A DNA stretch of 64,000 bases from Tianweitania aestuarii. GTDB lineage: Bacteria; Pseudomonadota; Alphaproteobacteria; Rhizobiales; Rhizobiaceae. Within the stretch, counting starts at the first letter, position 1. Each line of letters starts with the position of its first letter. Below, piece by piece: positions 26,779-36,404 of the stretch. The translations under genes were made by a program, and so were the position numbers. The stretch covers positions 1,364,001 to 1,428,000 of the forward strand of contig NZ_JAFMNX010000001.1 in the NCBI RefSeq assembly GCF_018457165.1, written 5' to 3'. Under the pieces are notes generated by a model. The model worked only from the letters and a program-made list of their open reading frames with translations, ran no database searches and was not told the origin of the DNA.

Positions 26779-28143
26779 TTAGACGCCGAGAGATTTGAGC
26801 TTCCGGTGAAGCGCTGAACGCTCCATACCAATGAACTCGGCGGTACGCGAGATATTGCCGCCAAAACGGTTGATCTGCGCGATAAGATATTCCTTCTCGA
26901 AATGCTCGCGGGCTTCGCGTAGCGGCAGCGCCATGATGTGCTGATCCGACTGGTTCGGCGCACGGGGCATCATGTCTCCGATTTCTGCCGGAAGCAGATC
27001 GGCGGTGATCGGCGCGCTCTCGTCGCCGTCCCGCGAGAGAATCAGCAGACGCTCGATATTGTTGCGAAGTTGACGGACATTGCCCGGCCAGTTATGCGCC
27101 TGCAGCACCGCCATCGCATCATTGCCAATCTGCCGCGGCCGGATGCCGGCACTGCGCGCCGTCTGGCGCATGAAGCTGTCGACGAGAAACGGAATATCCT
27201 CACGCCGTTCCGCCAAACCCGGCACCACAACGGGAACAACGGCGAGGCGGTGATACAGATCCTCGCGAAAGCGACCCTGCGCCGTCATTGAATCGAGGTT
27301 GTGCGCCGTGGACGAAATGATACGCACATCGACCTTCACGCGCTTCGTGCCACCGACGCGCTCGAACTGTTGATCCACCAGCACGCGCAGGATCTTGTTC
27401 TGCGTTTCGCGCGGCATGTCGGCGACTTCATCGAGGTAGAGGATGCCGCGATGCGCTTCTTCCAGCGCGCCGACCTTGCGCCCACCGCCATCCGACGATT
27501 CGGTGCCGAACAGCTCGATCTCCATGCGGTCCGGCGTGATCGAGGCTGCGCTCAGCGCAACGAAGGGGCCGCTCTTGCGCGCCGAATGCGAATGAATGGC
27601 GCGCGCCACCATCTCCTTGCCCGAACCGGAGGGGCCCAGAATCATGATGCGGCTGTTGGTCGGCGACACCCGCTCGATCGTCTGGCGTAGCTGGTTCATG
27701 GCAGCCGAGGTGCCGATCAGATCAAAATTGTCGCCGCTGCGCTTCTTGAGGTCGGACACCTCTCGCTTCAGCTTGGAGGCCTCCAGCGCACGTTCAGCGA
27801 TCAGGATCAGCCGGTCCGCCTTGAACGGCTTCTCGATGAAATCATAGGCGCCGCTGCGAATGGCGGACACGGCCGTTTCCACATTGCCGTGACCCGAGAT
27901 CATCACGATCGGCAGATCAGGATGCAGCTTCTTGACCTCAGCGAGCAGTTCTAGACCGTCCAGGCGCGAGCCCTGCATCCAGATATCGAGAAAAACGAGC
28001 CGCGGCACGCGGTCGTTGATGGCTGCAAGCGCACTATCCGCATCATGGGCCGTGCGGGTCTCGTGCCCTTCATCGTCCAGAATGCCTGCAACGAGGTCGC
28101 GGATGTCGGCTTCGTCGTCAACGATGAGGATATCAGAGGCCAT
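26779..28143 (-). CDS. ntrX: Nitrogen response regulator NtrX, lacking the GAFTGA motif
   Basis: 454 residues from the ATG at 28143, overlapping ntrY by 11 bp. Receiver domain about 1-120 with phosphoacceptor Asp in VFLDIWMQG. AAA+ domain about 140-370: Walker A GPSGSGKEM, Walker B ILYLDEVADMP. C-terminal Fis-type helix-turn-helix (NRFGGNISRTAEFIGMERSALHRKL). Where sigma-54 activators carry GAFTGA this protein reads FGTESSDGGGRKVGALEEA, so contact with sigma-54 is unlikely. Alphaproteobacterial NtrX proteins are known for acting outside classical sigma-54 activation. It partners with the adjacent membrane kinase NtrY. Confidence 0.94.
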   Translation of the reverse strand: MASDILIVDDEADIRDLVAGILDDEGHETRTAHDADSALAAINDRVPRLVFLDIWMQGSRLDGLELLAEVKKLHPDLPIVMISGHGNVETAVSAIRSGAYDFIEKPFKADRLILIAERALEASKLKREVSDLKKRSGDNFDLIGTSAAMNQLRQTIERVSPTNSRIMILGPSGSGKEMVARAIHSHSARKSGPFVALSAASITPDRMEIELFGTESSDGGGRKVGALEEAHRGILYLDEVADMPRETQNKILRVLVDQQFERVGGTKRVKVDVRIISSTAHNLDSMTAQGRFREDLYHRLAVVPVVVPGLAERREDIPFLVDSFMRQTARSAGIRPRQIGNDAMAVLQAHNWPGNVRQLRNNIERLLILSRDGDESAPITADLLPAEIGDMMPRAPNQSDQHIMALPLREAREHFEKEYLIAQINRFGGNISRTAEFIGMERSALHRKLKSLGV

Positions 28144-30406
28144 CAATCACCTTCTCGGCTACGGGTTGCGGGGCGGTGCCGGCTCCATTTCGGTCGACCT
28201 GATCCACCGCCGGCAGAACGATACGGATCAGGGCGCCCCGGCCTTCATGGAAGTCCTTTGGGGCATCGTGCAGTTCGAGGTGGCCGCCATGGTCCTCGAC
28301 GATCTTCTTGACGATCGCCAAGCCGAGCCCGGTGCCCTTCTCGCGCGTGGTCATGTAGGGCTCGAGCAGGCGCTGGCGATTTTCGCGCGGTAGACCTTTG
28401 CCGTTGTCCATGACATCGACCTGGATCATTGCGCCTTCGCGTCGTGACGCAACCCGGATGACACCATCCGTGCGCTCGGCACCTTCGATCGCTTCAGCGG
28501 CGTTCTTGATGATGTTGCCGAAAGCTTGGCTGAGAAGACGGCTATCGAACTGCCCTTTCAGCGGAACAGAGCCAAAGTCTCGTTCGAAGCTGATCTCCGA
28601 GCGGCTGACCTCGACCAGGAACGAGGCTTCATGCAGCGCTTCCCGGAGGTCGATGAGCTTCAGCTCGGGCTTGGGCATCCGTGCAAAGGCCGAGAATTCA
28701 TCGACCATGCGGCCGATGTCACCGACTTGGCGAATGATCGTGTCCGTACACTGGTCGAACACCTCGCGGTCTTCCGTGATGACCTTGCCGTAGCGGCGCC
28801 GTATGCGCTCGGCGGACAGCTGGATCGGTGTCAGAGGATTTTTGATCTCATGCGCGATACGGCGCGCGACATCGGCCCATGCCGACGAGCGCTGCGCCTG
28901 CACGAGATCGGTGATGTCATCGACGGTCACGACATAAGAGCGTTCGTTCTCTTCGCCGCTTTCCTCGATTGTCACCTGAACGTTGAAGGTGCGCTCGGCG
29001 CCGGCGCGGAAGAACGTGACCTGTTCGCGGTAAACGGCGCGTCCAAGCTCGCGCGCTGCGTTCAGAACGCCGCCGACATGCGGCAGAACTTCCGACAGGT
29101 TCTTGCCAATAGCCGTCGAAAACGGCAGTGCCAGCATCGTCAGGGCGGATCGATTTACGACCTGGATTTCTCCATTCGGATCGACGCCGATCACGCCCGC
29201 CGTCACACCGGAAAGCACGGCTTCGGAAAAGCGGCGGCGGTCTTCCGCATCATCACGCGCCGAGAGGATCTCGTTGCGCTGCGATTTCAGCTCCTGGACC
29301 ATCTTGTTGAACGTATCGCCGAGCGAGGCGACGTCGCCGTCCGTTGCGCGGACCTGCACGGCAGCATCCATGTTGCCGCTCGCAACCTTGTCAGCCGCGC
29401 CGATCAACTGACGGATAGGCCGCACAATACGATCGGCCACGGCAATACCGGTCCAGATGGCAGACAGGACGATGATCAGCGTCAGCCCGATATAGATCAG
29501 AGCGAACGCGATCTGCGTTGTGCGGCGGTTGTTGCCGAGATCTCGATAGGCATCGGCATTGGCCCGCACGATCTGACGAGCGCGGATGACCTCGGGATCA
29601 ACCAGGCGGATCGTGTAGAGATAGAGATCCGGCAGCTCCTTCAGCCGAATGATGGCGCCGACGATGTTCTGGCGTAGCGGCGGGATCAGCACGGGCTTGC
29701 CGTCTGCAGCCGTTCGAACGGCTTCAATCGGCGGCGGCGGGATCTCGAAATTGTTGTTCGGCGCGTCGGCCGACATCTCGAACGATCCATCGGCGCGGAT
29801 GAGCACGGCACCCGCCAAGGCGCGGCCGATCACATGCCGTTGCATGAGTTCCCGAAAACCGGTGCGGTCGAGATTATAAACTGATCGCGACTGGTCGAGG
29901 TCATGCGCCATGGACAAGGTCGTGCCCTGCAGATTGCGGGCGTTTTCCTGCACATAGGCTTCGGCGATCGACAGCGACGTGTTGATGATCGTCTTGGTGC
30001 GGATCTCGAACCAGCGATCGAGACCGACATCCAGCGAAATCGAGGCAACCACCGCGACGAGAATCGCTGGAATGGCCGCGATCAGCGCGAACATCGCGAC
30101 GATACGGACGTGGAGGCGGGAAGCCGCCCTGCCCGCGCGCCGTGCCCGATAGATGCGGTAGATCTCGCGGCTGATCAGCCCGAAGAGAACCAAGACCGAA
30201 AGCGCATTGGCGCCGATCAGCGCCAGAACCGCTTCTTCATTCGGCTCGATGGGCGTCAAACCCATGAGGATCGTGAAGGAGATGCCGCCGACGACTAGCG
30301 CGCAAACCACGGCAATCACGCCCGGCAGGAGGCTGACGCGCCGTCCTTCAGATGTGTAGGTCTGCCTCAACAGCGGACCGGATGCGGCTGGTGCCTGCGC
30401 AGTCAT
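28133..30406 (-). CDS. ntrY: Membrane sensor histidine kinase NtrY
   Basis: 757 residues from the ATG at 30406; an in-frame TTG at 30439 is less likely. Three N-terminal membrane helices (about residues 25-130), a long periplasmic segment, a fourth helix (FALIYIGLTLIIVLSAIWTG), then HAMP, PAS, HisKA and HATPase domains. The phosphorylated His is in [17 protein letters not shown]-lid motifs are DNGKGLP and GTGLGLAIV. It senses an extracytoplasmic or redox/nitrogen cue and phosphorylates NtrX. It has its own upstream region because a terminator hairpin follows ntrC. Confidence 0.94.
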   Translation of the reverse strand: MTAQAPAASGPLLRQTYTSEGRRVSLLPGVIAVVCALVVGGISFTILMGLTPIEPNEEAVLALIGANALSVLVLFGLISREIYRIYRARRAGRAASRLHVRIVAMFALIAAIPAILVAVVASISLDVGLDRWFEIRTKTIINTSLSIAEAYVQENARNLQGTTLSMAHDLDQSRSVYNLDRTGFRELMQRHVIGRALAGAVLIRADGSFEMSADAPNNNFEIPPPPIEAVRTAADGKPVLIPPLRQNIVGAIIRLKELPDLYLYTIRLVDPEVIRARQIVRANADAYRDLGNNRRTTQIAFALIYIGLTLIIVLSAIWTGIAVADRIVRPIRQLIGAADKVASGNMDAAVQVRATDGDVASLGDTFNKMVQELKSQRNEILSARDDAEDRRRFSEAVLSGVTAGVIGVDPNGEIQVVNRSALTMLALPFSTAIGKNLSEVLPHVGGVLNAARELGRAVYREQVTFFRAGAERTFNVQVTIEESGEENERSYVVTVDDITDLVQAQRSSAWADVARRIAHEIKNPLTPIQLSAERIRRRYGKVITEDREVFDQCTDTIIRQVGDIGRMVDEFSAFARMPKPELKLIDLREALHEASFLVEVSRSEISFERDFGSVPLKGQFDSRLLSQAFGNIIKNAAEAIEGAERTDGVIRVASRREGAMIQVDVMDNGKGLPRENRQRLLEPYMTTREKGTGLGLAIVKKIVEDHGGHLELHDAPKDFHEGRGALIRIVLPAVDQVDRNGAGTAPQPVAEKVIDGL

Positions 30407-30431
30407 ATGGTTGCAAATCACCCCTCGAGTC

Positions 30432-30449
30432 CGTTGCACTTATGCAACG
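30432..30449. promoter_or_regulatory. 7-bp palindrome upstream of ntrY
   Basis: CGTTGCA (30432-30438) and TGCAACG (30443-30449) form a perfect inverted repeat around CTTA, 26 bp upstream of the ntrY ATG. TTGCAA also recurs nearby at 30411-30416 and about 30463. The position between the ntrC terminator and ntrY suggests an operator. It shares TGCA half-sites with NtrC boxes, but the spacing does not match the usual consensus, so the binder is unknown. Confidence 0.4.
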
Positions 30450-30472
30450 CAATGTGGCGAGATTGCAACAAA

Positions 30473-30503
30473 CGCCTGTGTGATGCGCGTTCATCAACAG
30501 GCG
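30473..30503 (-). terminator. Intrinsic terminator after ntrC
   Basis: Outer arms CGCCTGT (30473-30479) and ACAGGCG (30497-30503) continue into inner arms TGATG (30481-30485) and CATCA (30492-30496), with one bulged G and a 6-nt loop: 12 bp in all. On the transcribed strand TTTGTTG follows. It begins 19 nt after the ntrC stop, and would separate the dusB-ntrBC transcript from ntrYX. Confidence 0.75.
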
Positions 30504-30522
30504 CTTTGGCGTGTCGCCGTGC

Positions 30523-31977
30523 TCAGCGGCCGCCACGATAAACGTTGACGCCCAATTCGCGGATCTTCTTGCGCAGCGTGTTCCGGTTGAGACCGAGAAG
30601 CTCGGCCGCCTTGATCTGATTGCCGCGTGTGGCGGTCATCGACGCCAGAACGAGCGGGTATTCGACCTCTGCAAGGAGCCGCTGGTACAGACCGGGTGGC
30701 GGAAGATCGGTGCCGAACTCCGCGAAGTAGCGCTGCAGATAAACTTCAACGGCTTGGCCGATGGAAAGGTCGTCAGGCAGACCGGCACTGGTGCCGCCGC
30801 CGCTGACGGTATCGCGGGTGCGCAGCTCCTGTTCGATGATTTCAGCTGCAATCTCGTCCTGCGGGTAAAGCGCTGCCAGCCGGCGGATCAGGTTTTCAAG
30901 CTCGCGTACATTGCCCGGCCAAGGATAGCGCTTCATCAGGTCGTAGCCGGCAGGCGTGATTCGCTTCTGCTGCAGCCCCTCGCCTTCGCCCTGCTTGAAG
31001 AAGTGGCGTACGAGGTCGGGAATGTCTTCGCTGCGTTCACGGAGCGGCGGCAGCCGCAACGGAACGACGTTGAGGCGGTAGAACAGGTCTTCGCGAAAAA
31101 GCCCCTGATTGATCAGCGTGCGCAGATCCTTGTTGGTGGCGGCAACGATGCGGACATCCGTCTTGATCGGCGTGCGGCCACCAACCGTCGTGTATTCGCC
31201 CTGCTGAAGCACACGCAGAAGCCGAGTCTGGGCTTCCATCGGCATGTCGCCGATTTCATCGAGAAAGAGCGTGCCGCCTTCCGCTTGTTCGAAGCGGCCC
31301 GTCGAGCGGTTCTGCGCTCCGGTGAACGCGCCCTTCTCGTGGCCGAACAATTCCGATTCGATCAGATCGCGCGGAATGGCCGCCATGTTGATGGCAACGA
31401 ACGGCCCGTTGCGACGGCGGCCATATTCATGCAGGGCGCGCGCCACCAGCTCCTTGCCGGTTCCAGATTCGCCCGAGATCATCACGGTGAGATCTGTCTG
31501 CATCATGCGCGCAAGCATGCGGTAGATGTCCTGCATGGCAGGCGAGCGCCCGACGAGCGGCATCGAATCCGGCTGCTCTTCCAGATTGCGATCATGGCGC
31601 GGCTTCTTCGGCTCCGACAGCGCGCGATTGACGATGTTGAGCAGTTCGGTGAGGTCGAAAGGCTTGGGCAGATACTCGTAAGCGCCGGATTCGGAGGCGC
31701 GGATCGCAGTCATGAACGTGTTCTGTGCGCTCATCACGACGACCGGCAGATCCGGGCGTGCCTTCTTGATGCGCGGCAGCATGTCGAAGGCGTTCTCGTC
31801 CGGCATCACGACATCCGTGATAACGAGATCACCATCGCCCGCCGAGACCCAGCGCCAAAGCGTTGTGGCGTTGGAGGTCACGCGCACATCATGGCCGACG
31901 CGCGACAGCGCCTGGTTGAGCACAGTGCGAATCGCGGCATCGTCATCGGCGATCAGGATGCTGCCTTTGACTGTCAT
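30523..31977 (-). CDS. ntrC: Nitrogen regulation response regulator NtrC (NRI)
   Basis: 484 residues. Receiver domain with phosphoacceptor Asp in [15 protein letters not shown] (about residue 54). Sigma-54 interaction domain about 140-370: Walker [14 protein letters not shown], full GAFTGA in [12 protein letters not shown], Walker [14 protein letters not shown]-terminal Fis-type DNA-binding helix [21 protein letters not shown]. Phosphorylated by NtrB under nitrogen limitation, it activates glnA, glnK-amtB and assimilation genes with RpoN. The ATG overlaps the ntrB stop. Confidence 0.96.
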   Translation of the reverse strand: MTVKGSILIADDDAAIRTVLNQALSRVGHDVRVTSNATTLWRWVSAGDGDLVITDVVMPDENAFDMLPRIKKARPDLPVVVMSAQNTFMTAIRASESGAYEYLPKPFDLTELLNIVNRALSEPKKPRHDRNLEEQPDSMPLVGRSPAMQDIYRMLARMMQTDLTVMISGESGTGKELVARALHEYGRRRNGPFVAINMAAIPRDLIESELFGHEKGAFTGAQNRSTGRFEQAEGGTLFLDEIGDMPMEAQTRLLRVLQQGEYTTVGGRTPIKTDVRIVAATNKDLRTLINQGLFREDLFYRLNVVPLRLPPLRERSEDIPDLVRHFFKQGEGEGLQQKRITPAGYDLMKRYPWPGNVRELENLIRRLAALYPQDEIAAEIIEQELRTRDTVSGGGTSAGLPDDLSIGQAVEVYLQRYFAEFGTDLPPPGLYQRLLAEVEYPLVLASMTATRGNQIKAAELLGLNRNTLRKKIRELGVNVYRGGR

Positions 31978-33122
31978 TTTGCTTGGTATCCGTCGGAGGA
32001 GGAGGAGGAAGAGGAGGGATGCCGGCCATGGTCGTCTTTCCAGGCAGGCATCAGGATGCGGAAGGAAGTGCCGCGCGGTGTGGAATCACATTCGATCACG
32101 CCACCATGCTCGCCCACGAGCTTGGCGACGAGCGCCAGTCCCAGGCCGGAGCCATTAGTCTTGGTGGTGATGAACGGATCAAACAGGATCGGCAAAATGT
32201 CTTCGGACACGCCCGGTCCATTGTCGATGACGCAGAATTCCAGCGGCAAGGAAACGCGGTCCCTGGAACCAGGTGCCATGACCCGGATGCCGGGCCGAAA
32301 GGCGGTGGTCAGCGTAATTTCGCCATGCGGATTGTTGCCGATCGCTTCGGCTGCGTTCTTCACGAGGTTCAGGAAGATCTGCACCAGCTGGTCGCGATTG
32401 GCATAAACCGGCGGCAGGCTGGGATCGTAGATCTCGTTGATCTTGATGCGTCGCGCAAAGCCGTTTGCCGCGATCGCTTTTACCCGGTCAAAAACGACAT
32501 GGATGTTGACCGGCTGACGCTCGATCGGACGCTCGTCGGAAAAGACTTCCATACGATCAACCAGCGACACGATGCGGTCGGTTTCCTCGGTGATCAGCCT
32601 TGTGAGCGATCTGTCTTCGTCGGACACGGCGGTTTCAAGAAGCTGGGCCGCGCCGCGGATGCCGGACAGCGGGTTCTTGATCTCATGCGCGAGCATCGCT
32701 GCCAGTCCCGTCACCGAACGCGCAGCACTGCGATGCGTCATCTGGCGCTCGATCTTGTCGGCCATGGAGCGCTCCTGCAGCATCACCACCACGGAGCCAA
32801 CGATCTCGGGTACAGGCGCGACATAGACGTCGACCAGCTTTTCCAAGCCCAGGCGTGGGCTGGAAACATCGACGCGGTATTCGTTGACGGGCGCATTGCG
32901 TTCGCGGACCTGATCAACAAGGGTCAGTAAGGGACTGCCGAAAGGAAGCAGTTTGTCGAGCGAGTTCTTGGCGAGAACGGCTGCGCTCGAGCGGAAGAAA
33001 TCCTCGGCTTCGGCATTGGCGAAGCTGATCAGCCCCTCACCATCCACCATGATCACGGGGCGCCGGATCGTGTTCAGAACGATGTTCGCAGGAGCGGCCG
33101 CGCTCGAAGGGTCGAAACTCAT
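31974..33122 (-). CDS. ntrB: Nitrogen sensor histidine kinase/phosphatase NtrB (NRII)
   Basis: 382 residues, soluble. PAS domain about 15-120 ([20 protein letters not shown]); HisKA with His in [19 protein letters not shown]; HATPase with [19 protein letters not shown] and [15 protein letters not shown] protein switches it between kinase and phosphatase towards NtrC. The C-terminus ends in a run of seven serines before DGYQAK, encoded by a GGA-type trinucleotide repeat. It overlaps both dusB and ntrC by 4 bp, so the three are translationally coupled. Confidence 0.95.
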   Translation of the reverse strand: MSFDPSSAAAPANIVLNTIRRPVIMVDGEGLISFANAEAEDFFRSSAAVLAKNSLDKLLPFGSPLLTLVDQVRERNAPVNEYRVDVSSPRLGLEKLVDVYVAPVPEIVGSVVVMLQERSMADKIERQMTHRSAARSVTGLAAMLAHEIKNPLSGIRGAAQLLETAVSDEDRSLTRLITEETDRIVSLVDRMEVFSDERPIERQPVNIHVVFDRVKAIAANGFARRIKINEIYDPSLPPVYANRDQLVQIFLNLVKNAAEAIGNNPHGEITLTTAFRPGIRVMAPGSRDRVSLPLEFCVIDNGPGVSEDILPILFDPFITTKTNGSGLGLALVAKLVGEHGGVIECDSTPRGTSFRILMPAWKDDHGRHPSSSSSSSDGYQAK

Positions 33123-34114
33123 GCGACCATCTCCAGATCGGGTGAAGGCGAGAAAGCCGAACGCAGTTCGCGGATAACGGCGGCGGGATCCAGACTGGTC
33201 ATGATCGCCGCCTTGCGTGCTTGGGAAAGATGCGGAACGTGCCGGTCGAGATACCAGCCGAGATGCTTGCGCGCCTGCCGAAGTCCGCTTTCACGTCCAT
33301 AAAGGCTCAACATATCCTCGTAATGGAACACGACGTAGCTGGCGAGGTCGGCCGGCTTTGTGTCCATGCCGCTGGCAACAGCACCGGCTGACCAAGGCGC
33401 TCCGTAATGGGCGCGGCCCATCATGACAGCATCGGCGCCCGAAGCTGTGAGGGCAGCCTGTGCATCGGCTAGAGATTCGATGTCGCCATTGACGACAACT
33501 GGCAGAGACACGGCCGCTTTCACGGCAGCCACGGCGCTCCAATCGGCCGCACCCTTGTAGAACTGGCAGCGGGTGCGTCCGTGCACCGTCACCATCGACA
33601 CACCCGATTGCTCGGCGCGAGCGGCGAGTTCAGGTGCGTTGCGCGAGTCGTCGTCCCAACCAAGCCGCATCTTCACCGTCACAGGAACGGAAACCGCAGC
33701 GACAACCGCGTCGATCAGGGACACGGCGTGATCGAGGTTGCGCATGAGCGCCGAGCCGCAATAACCGCCTGTCACCTTCTTCGCCGGGCATCCCATGTTG
33801 ATGTCGATGATATCGGCGCCCTCGCCTGCTGCGACCTTTGCCGCTTCGGCCATGGCGCCGGCTTCACGACCGGCGAGCTGGATCATGTGGACGGGCAAGC
33901 CGGAATGGCGTAGGCGTCTGCGGGAATCCTCATGGCCCTTGACGAGTTCGCCGCTGGCAACCATCTCGGCCACCACAAGTCCCGCGCCATGATCAAAGGC
34001 GCGCTGCCGCAACGGCTCGTCGGTGATTCCCGACATCGGAGCCAGAAACACGCGATTGCGCACGATCGCTGAGCCGATCGTCAGAGGTGCCGCTAGAATG
34101 TTCAACTCGGTCAT
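33119..34114 (-). CDS. dusB: tRNA-dihydrouridine synthase B (NifR3)
   Basis: 331 residues from the ATG at 34114; the frame is open upstream but the family begins here ([14 protein letters not shown]). FMN-dependent TIM barrel: [14 protein letters not shown], then [17 protein letters not shown] with the catalytic Cys, VKMRLGWDD, and VVNGDI near 220. It reduces uridine in the tRNA D-loop. In rhizobia the gene is long known as nifR3, first gene of the nifR3-ntrB-ntrC operon, and the ATGA overlap with ntrB here agrees. Confidence 0.94.
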   Translation of the reverse strand: MTELNILAAPLTIGSAIVRNRVFLAPMSGITDEPLRQRAFDHGAGLVVAEMVASGELVKGHEDSRRRLRHSGLPVHMIQLAGREAGAMAEAAKVAAGEGADIIDINMGCPAKKVTGGYCGSALMRNLDHAVSLIDAVVAAVSVPVTVKMRLGWDDDSRNAPELAARAEQSGVSMVTVHGRTRCQFYKGAADWSAVAAVKAAVSLPVVVNGDIESLADAQAALTASGADAVMMGRAHYGAPWSAGAVASGMDTKPADLASYVVFHYEDMLSLYGRESGLRQARKHLGWYLDRHVPHLSQARKAAIMTSLDPAAVIRELRSAFSPSPDLEMVA

Positions 34115-34242
34115 GCTCAAAAACCAAGCAATGGCGTGGAATGCTTGTTCTCTAACCAGCTTTGCCGCCACTCGCAATGGTGCTGCTTGCAATCCGTGCA
34201 GCTTTGCTGATGTGACCTGTTCAAGAGCGGCAGGTCTTTGAG

Positions 34243-35454
34243 GTGAGCGTCCTGAACGACATGCCTTCGGATATCCCGGTTATCATTCTCGCAGCCGGAC
34301 GTGGTGAGCGGGCTGGACAGGCAGAAGGCCCGAAGCAGTATCGCATGGTAGGCGGTAAACCTGTCATCGCTTGTACGCTTGAAGCGTTCACGGATCATCC
34401 CGCAGTGGGAAAGATCATCGTTGCCATTCATCCCGATGACGAAAGCTTGTTCCACGCCGCCACGCAGGATCATGCGGACCGCGTCACCTTCGTTCACGGT
34501 GGAGCAACCCGCCAAGCCTCGACGCGGCTGGCGCTCGAGGCTTTAGCTGAAGGCTTTCCGAAATTCGTCATGATCCATGACGCCGCCCGCCCCTTTGTGG
34601 ATGCAGGTCTGATCTCACGCGTAGCGGCCGCCTTGAACGGCGCTGAAGCCGTTCTTCCCGCGTTACCTGTGTCCGACACGATCAAACGGGCTGATGAGGA
34701 TCTCAACGTTCTGGAAACAGTTCCGCGTGAGGATCTGCATGCCGCACAAACGCCTCAGGCCTTCAACTACCAGCGCATCCGCTATGCGCATCGTCTGGCA
34801 GCCGAAGAGGGCCTCGATGCCTTCACCGATGACGCTGCCATCGCAGCTTGGGCAGGCGTTGCGGTGCGGATCGTGCCGGGCGCCGTCGACAACATCAAAC
34901 TGACTTGGGCGAGAGACATCGCAATGGCAGACCAGCGGCTGCAAATATCAGCCACCTTCCCCGATGTGCGCACCGGCAACGGCTATGACGTTCATTCTTT
35001 TGAGGCAGGTGATGCTGTCTGGCTCTGCGGCGTGTCGATCCCGCATCATAAGAAGCTGTCAGGCCACTCCGACGCGGATGTCGGTCTCCATGCCCTCACC
35101 GACGCCTTGCTGGCCACCTGCGGTGCAGGTGACATCGGTACGCACTTTCCCCCGTCTGATCCGCAGTGGCGCGGCGCATCCTCCAAAATCTTCGTGGAGC
35201 ATGCCGCCAAGATCGTTCGCGAGAATGGCGGACGGATCGCCAATGCTGACGTGACCCTGATCTGCGAGGAACCGAAAGTCGGTCCAAACCGTCATGCTAT
35301 GGTGACGGCCATGGCCGCGATGCTCGGAATCGATCCAAAACGCGTGTCCGTGAAAGCCACCACAAACGAGCGGCTCGGCTTTATCGGCCGCTCCGAGGGC
35401 ATTGCCGCCATCGCCACCGCATCTGTTGTTTATCCCGGGAGCCTGGAAGAATGA
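34243..35454 (+). CDS. ispDF: Bifunctional IspD/IspF enzyme of the MEP isoprenoid pathway
   Basis: 403 residues from a GTG at 34243; the ATG at 34261 is an equally possible start. Residues about 10-235 are IspD ([31 protein letters not shown]), the MEP cytidylyltransferase. Residues about 245-400 are IspF ([52 protein letters not shown]), the MECDP synthase with its zinc-binding Asp and His. Fused IspDF is common in alphaproteobacteria. It is divergent from dusB across a 128-bp gap in which I cannot place promoter boxes, and overlaps the next gene by 4 bp. Confidence 0.95.
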   Translation: MSVLNDMPSDIPVIILAAGRGERAGQAEGPKQYRMVGGKPVIACTLEAFTDHPAVGKIIVAIHPDDESLFHAATQDHADRVTFVHGGATRQASTRLALEALAEGFPKFVMIHDAARPFVDAGLISRVAAALNGAEAVLPALPVSDTIKRADEDLNVLETVPREDLHAAQTPQAFNYQRIRYAHRLAAEEGLDAFTDDAAIAAWAGVAVRIVPGAVDNIKLTWARDIAMADQRLQISATFPDVRTGNGYDVHSFEAGDAVWLCGVSIPHHKKLSGHSDADVGLHALTDALLATCGAGDIGTHFPPSDPQWRGASSKIFVEHAAKIVRENGGRIANADVTLICEEPKVGPNRHAMVTAMAAMLGIDPKRVSVKATTNERLGFIGRSEGIAAIATASVVYPGSLEE

Positions 35455-35942
35455 GCGAAGACACCGATCTGGTTGTGGAGTTTCTGAAGGGTTGCTGGGA
35501 GCGCCGTGTGATGGCGGCCACCGCTGAATCCTGCACCGGCGGCCTCATCGCCACGATGCTGACAGACGTGCCTGGTGCATCAGCCGTCGTGGATCGTGGC
35601 TTCGTAACCTATTCCAACGCAGCCAAGGTCGAGATGCTCGGTGTTTCCGCGGACACTCTGGAGCAGTTCGGCGCTGTCTCCCAGCAAGCTGCCATCGAAA
35701 TGGCTGCTGGTGCCTTGGAGCACTCCAAGGCGGGAATCGCTTTGTCGACATCTGGAATCGCCGGTCCCGAAGGCGGCACGGACGACAAGCCCGTTGGTCT
35801 CGTCTGGTTCGGCATCGCCGTGGAAGGCCGCAAGCCGATGGCGATCAAGCGCATCTTCGAAGACAATGGACGCGAGTTCATCCGGCGTGAAGCTGCCCGC
35901 ACCGCGCTTCAGTATGGTGTCGAGGCGCTTCGCGGCGCCTGA
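35451..35942 (+). CDS. pncC: Nicotinamide-nucleotide amidohydrolase (CinA C-terminal domain family)
   Basis: 163 residues: a stand-alone CinA C-terminal domain. [11 protein letters not shown]-like sequence is visible as [14 protein letters not shown] near residue 25, followed by ERGFVTYSN-like [12 protein letters not shown] and [17 protein letters not shown]. PncC deamidates NMN to nicotinate mononucleotide in the pyridine nucleotide cycle. The ATG overlaps the ispDF stop (ATGA). The gene converges on the coq10-like gene with 6 bp between stops. Confidence 0.92.
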   Translation: MSEDTDLVVEFLKGCWERRVMAATAESCTGGLIATMLTDVPGASAVVDRGFVTYSNAAKVEMLGVSADTLEQFGAVSQQAAIEMAAGALEHSKAGIALSTSGIAGPEGGTDDKPVGLVWFGIAVEGRKPMAIKRIFEDNGREFIRREAARTALQYGVEALRGA

Positions 35943-35948
35943 CGCCGT

Positions 35949-36404
35949 TTAGGCTGGCCGACCGTAGATGACGTCGGCCCGCTTCTCGAACGCTTCGGAG
36001 AACATACGAAAGGCGCGATCGAACATCGCGCCCATCATCGCACCGAGAATGCGGCTCTTGAACTCGTAGTCGATGAAGAACTGGATGTCCGTTCCACCAT
36101 CCTCGGTCGGCACGAACTTCCACTGGTTGGTCAGGTAACGGAACGGGCCATCCATATACTTCACGTCGATGACGTTCTCGGCAGGCTTGAGAACGACCTG
36201 GCTCGTGAACGTCTCGCGTATCGCCTTGTAGCCGACGCTCATATCCGCAACGAGCACGGTCAAGCCATCGCGTTCTCGCTTGGAACGAACGCTCAGCGCT
36301 TCGCAAAGCGGCAGGAACTGGGGATACTGTTCGACATCCGCAACAAGCGCAAACATCTTGTCCGGCGCATGGCGGACATGCCTTGTGGTCTGGAACTGAG
36401 GCAT
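35949..36404 (-). CDS. COQ10/RatA-like START-domain ubiquinone-binding protein
   Basis: 151 residues forming a single polyketide-cyclase/START fold. RHAPDKMFALVADVEQYPQF at residues 9-28 and DGPFRYLTNQWKF with FIDYEFKSRILG later are family signatures. Eukaryotic COQ10 and its bacterial homologues help ubiquinone function in respiration. E. coli RatA has been described as a toxin, a label often copied without evidence. Here the start codon shares one base with the lipA stop (TGATG), so it is co-translated with lipoyl synthase; a metabolic role is more likely than toxicity. Confidence 0.88.
   Translation of the reverse strand: MPQFQTTRHVRHAPDKMFALVADVEQYPQFLPLCEALSVRSKRERDGLTVLVADMSVGYKAIRETFTSQVVLKPAENVIDVKYMDGPFRYLTNQWKFVPTEDGGTDIQFFIDYEFKSRILGAMMGAMFDRAFRMFSEAFEKRADVIYGRPA

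Noticed and set aside
30511-32406. 631-codon plus-strand open frame across ntrC and ntrB
   Set aside because: It lies opposite two well-defined two-component genes and shows no recognisable domain; basic, His/Arg-rich composition is typical of antisense frames.
34115-34242. Sigma-54 promoter for dusB-ntrBC
   Set aside because: A TGCACG...TTGCA sequence is present on the minus strand but the spacing is 2 nt instead of the 4 needed, and the GG of the -24 box is missing.
35949-36404. RatA toxin / toxin-antitoxin module
   Set aside because: The START-domain protein is fused by overlap to lipA, with no antitoxin beside it. The COQ10-like ubiquinone-binding role fits better.
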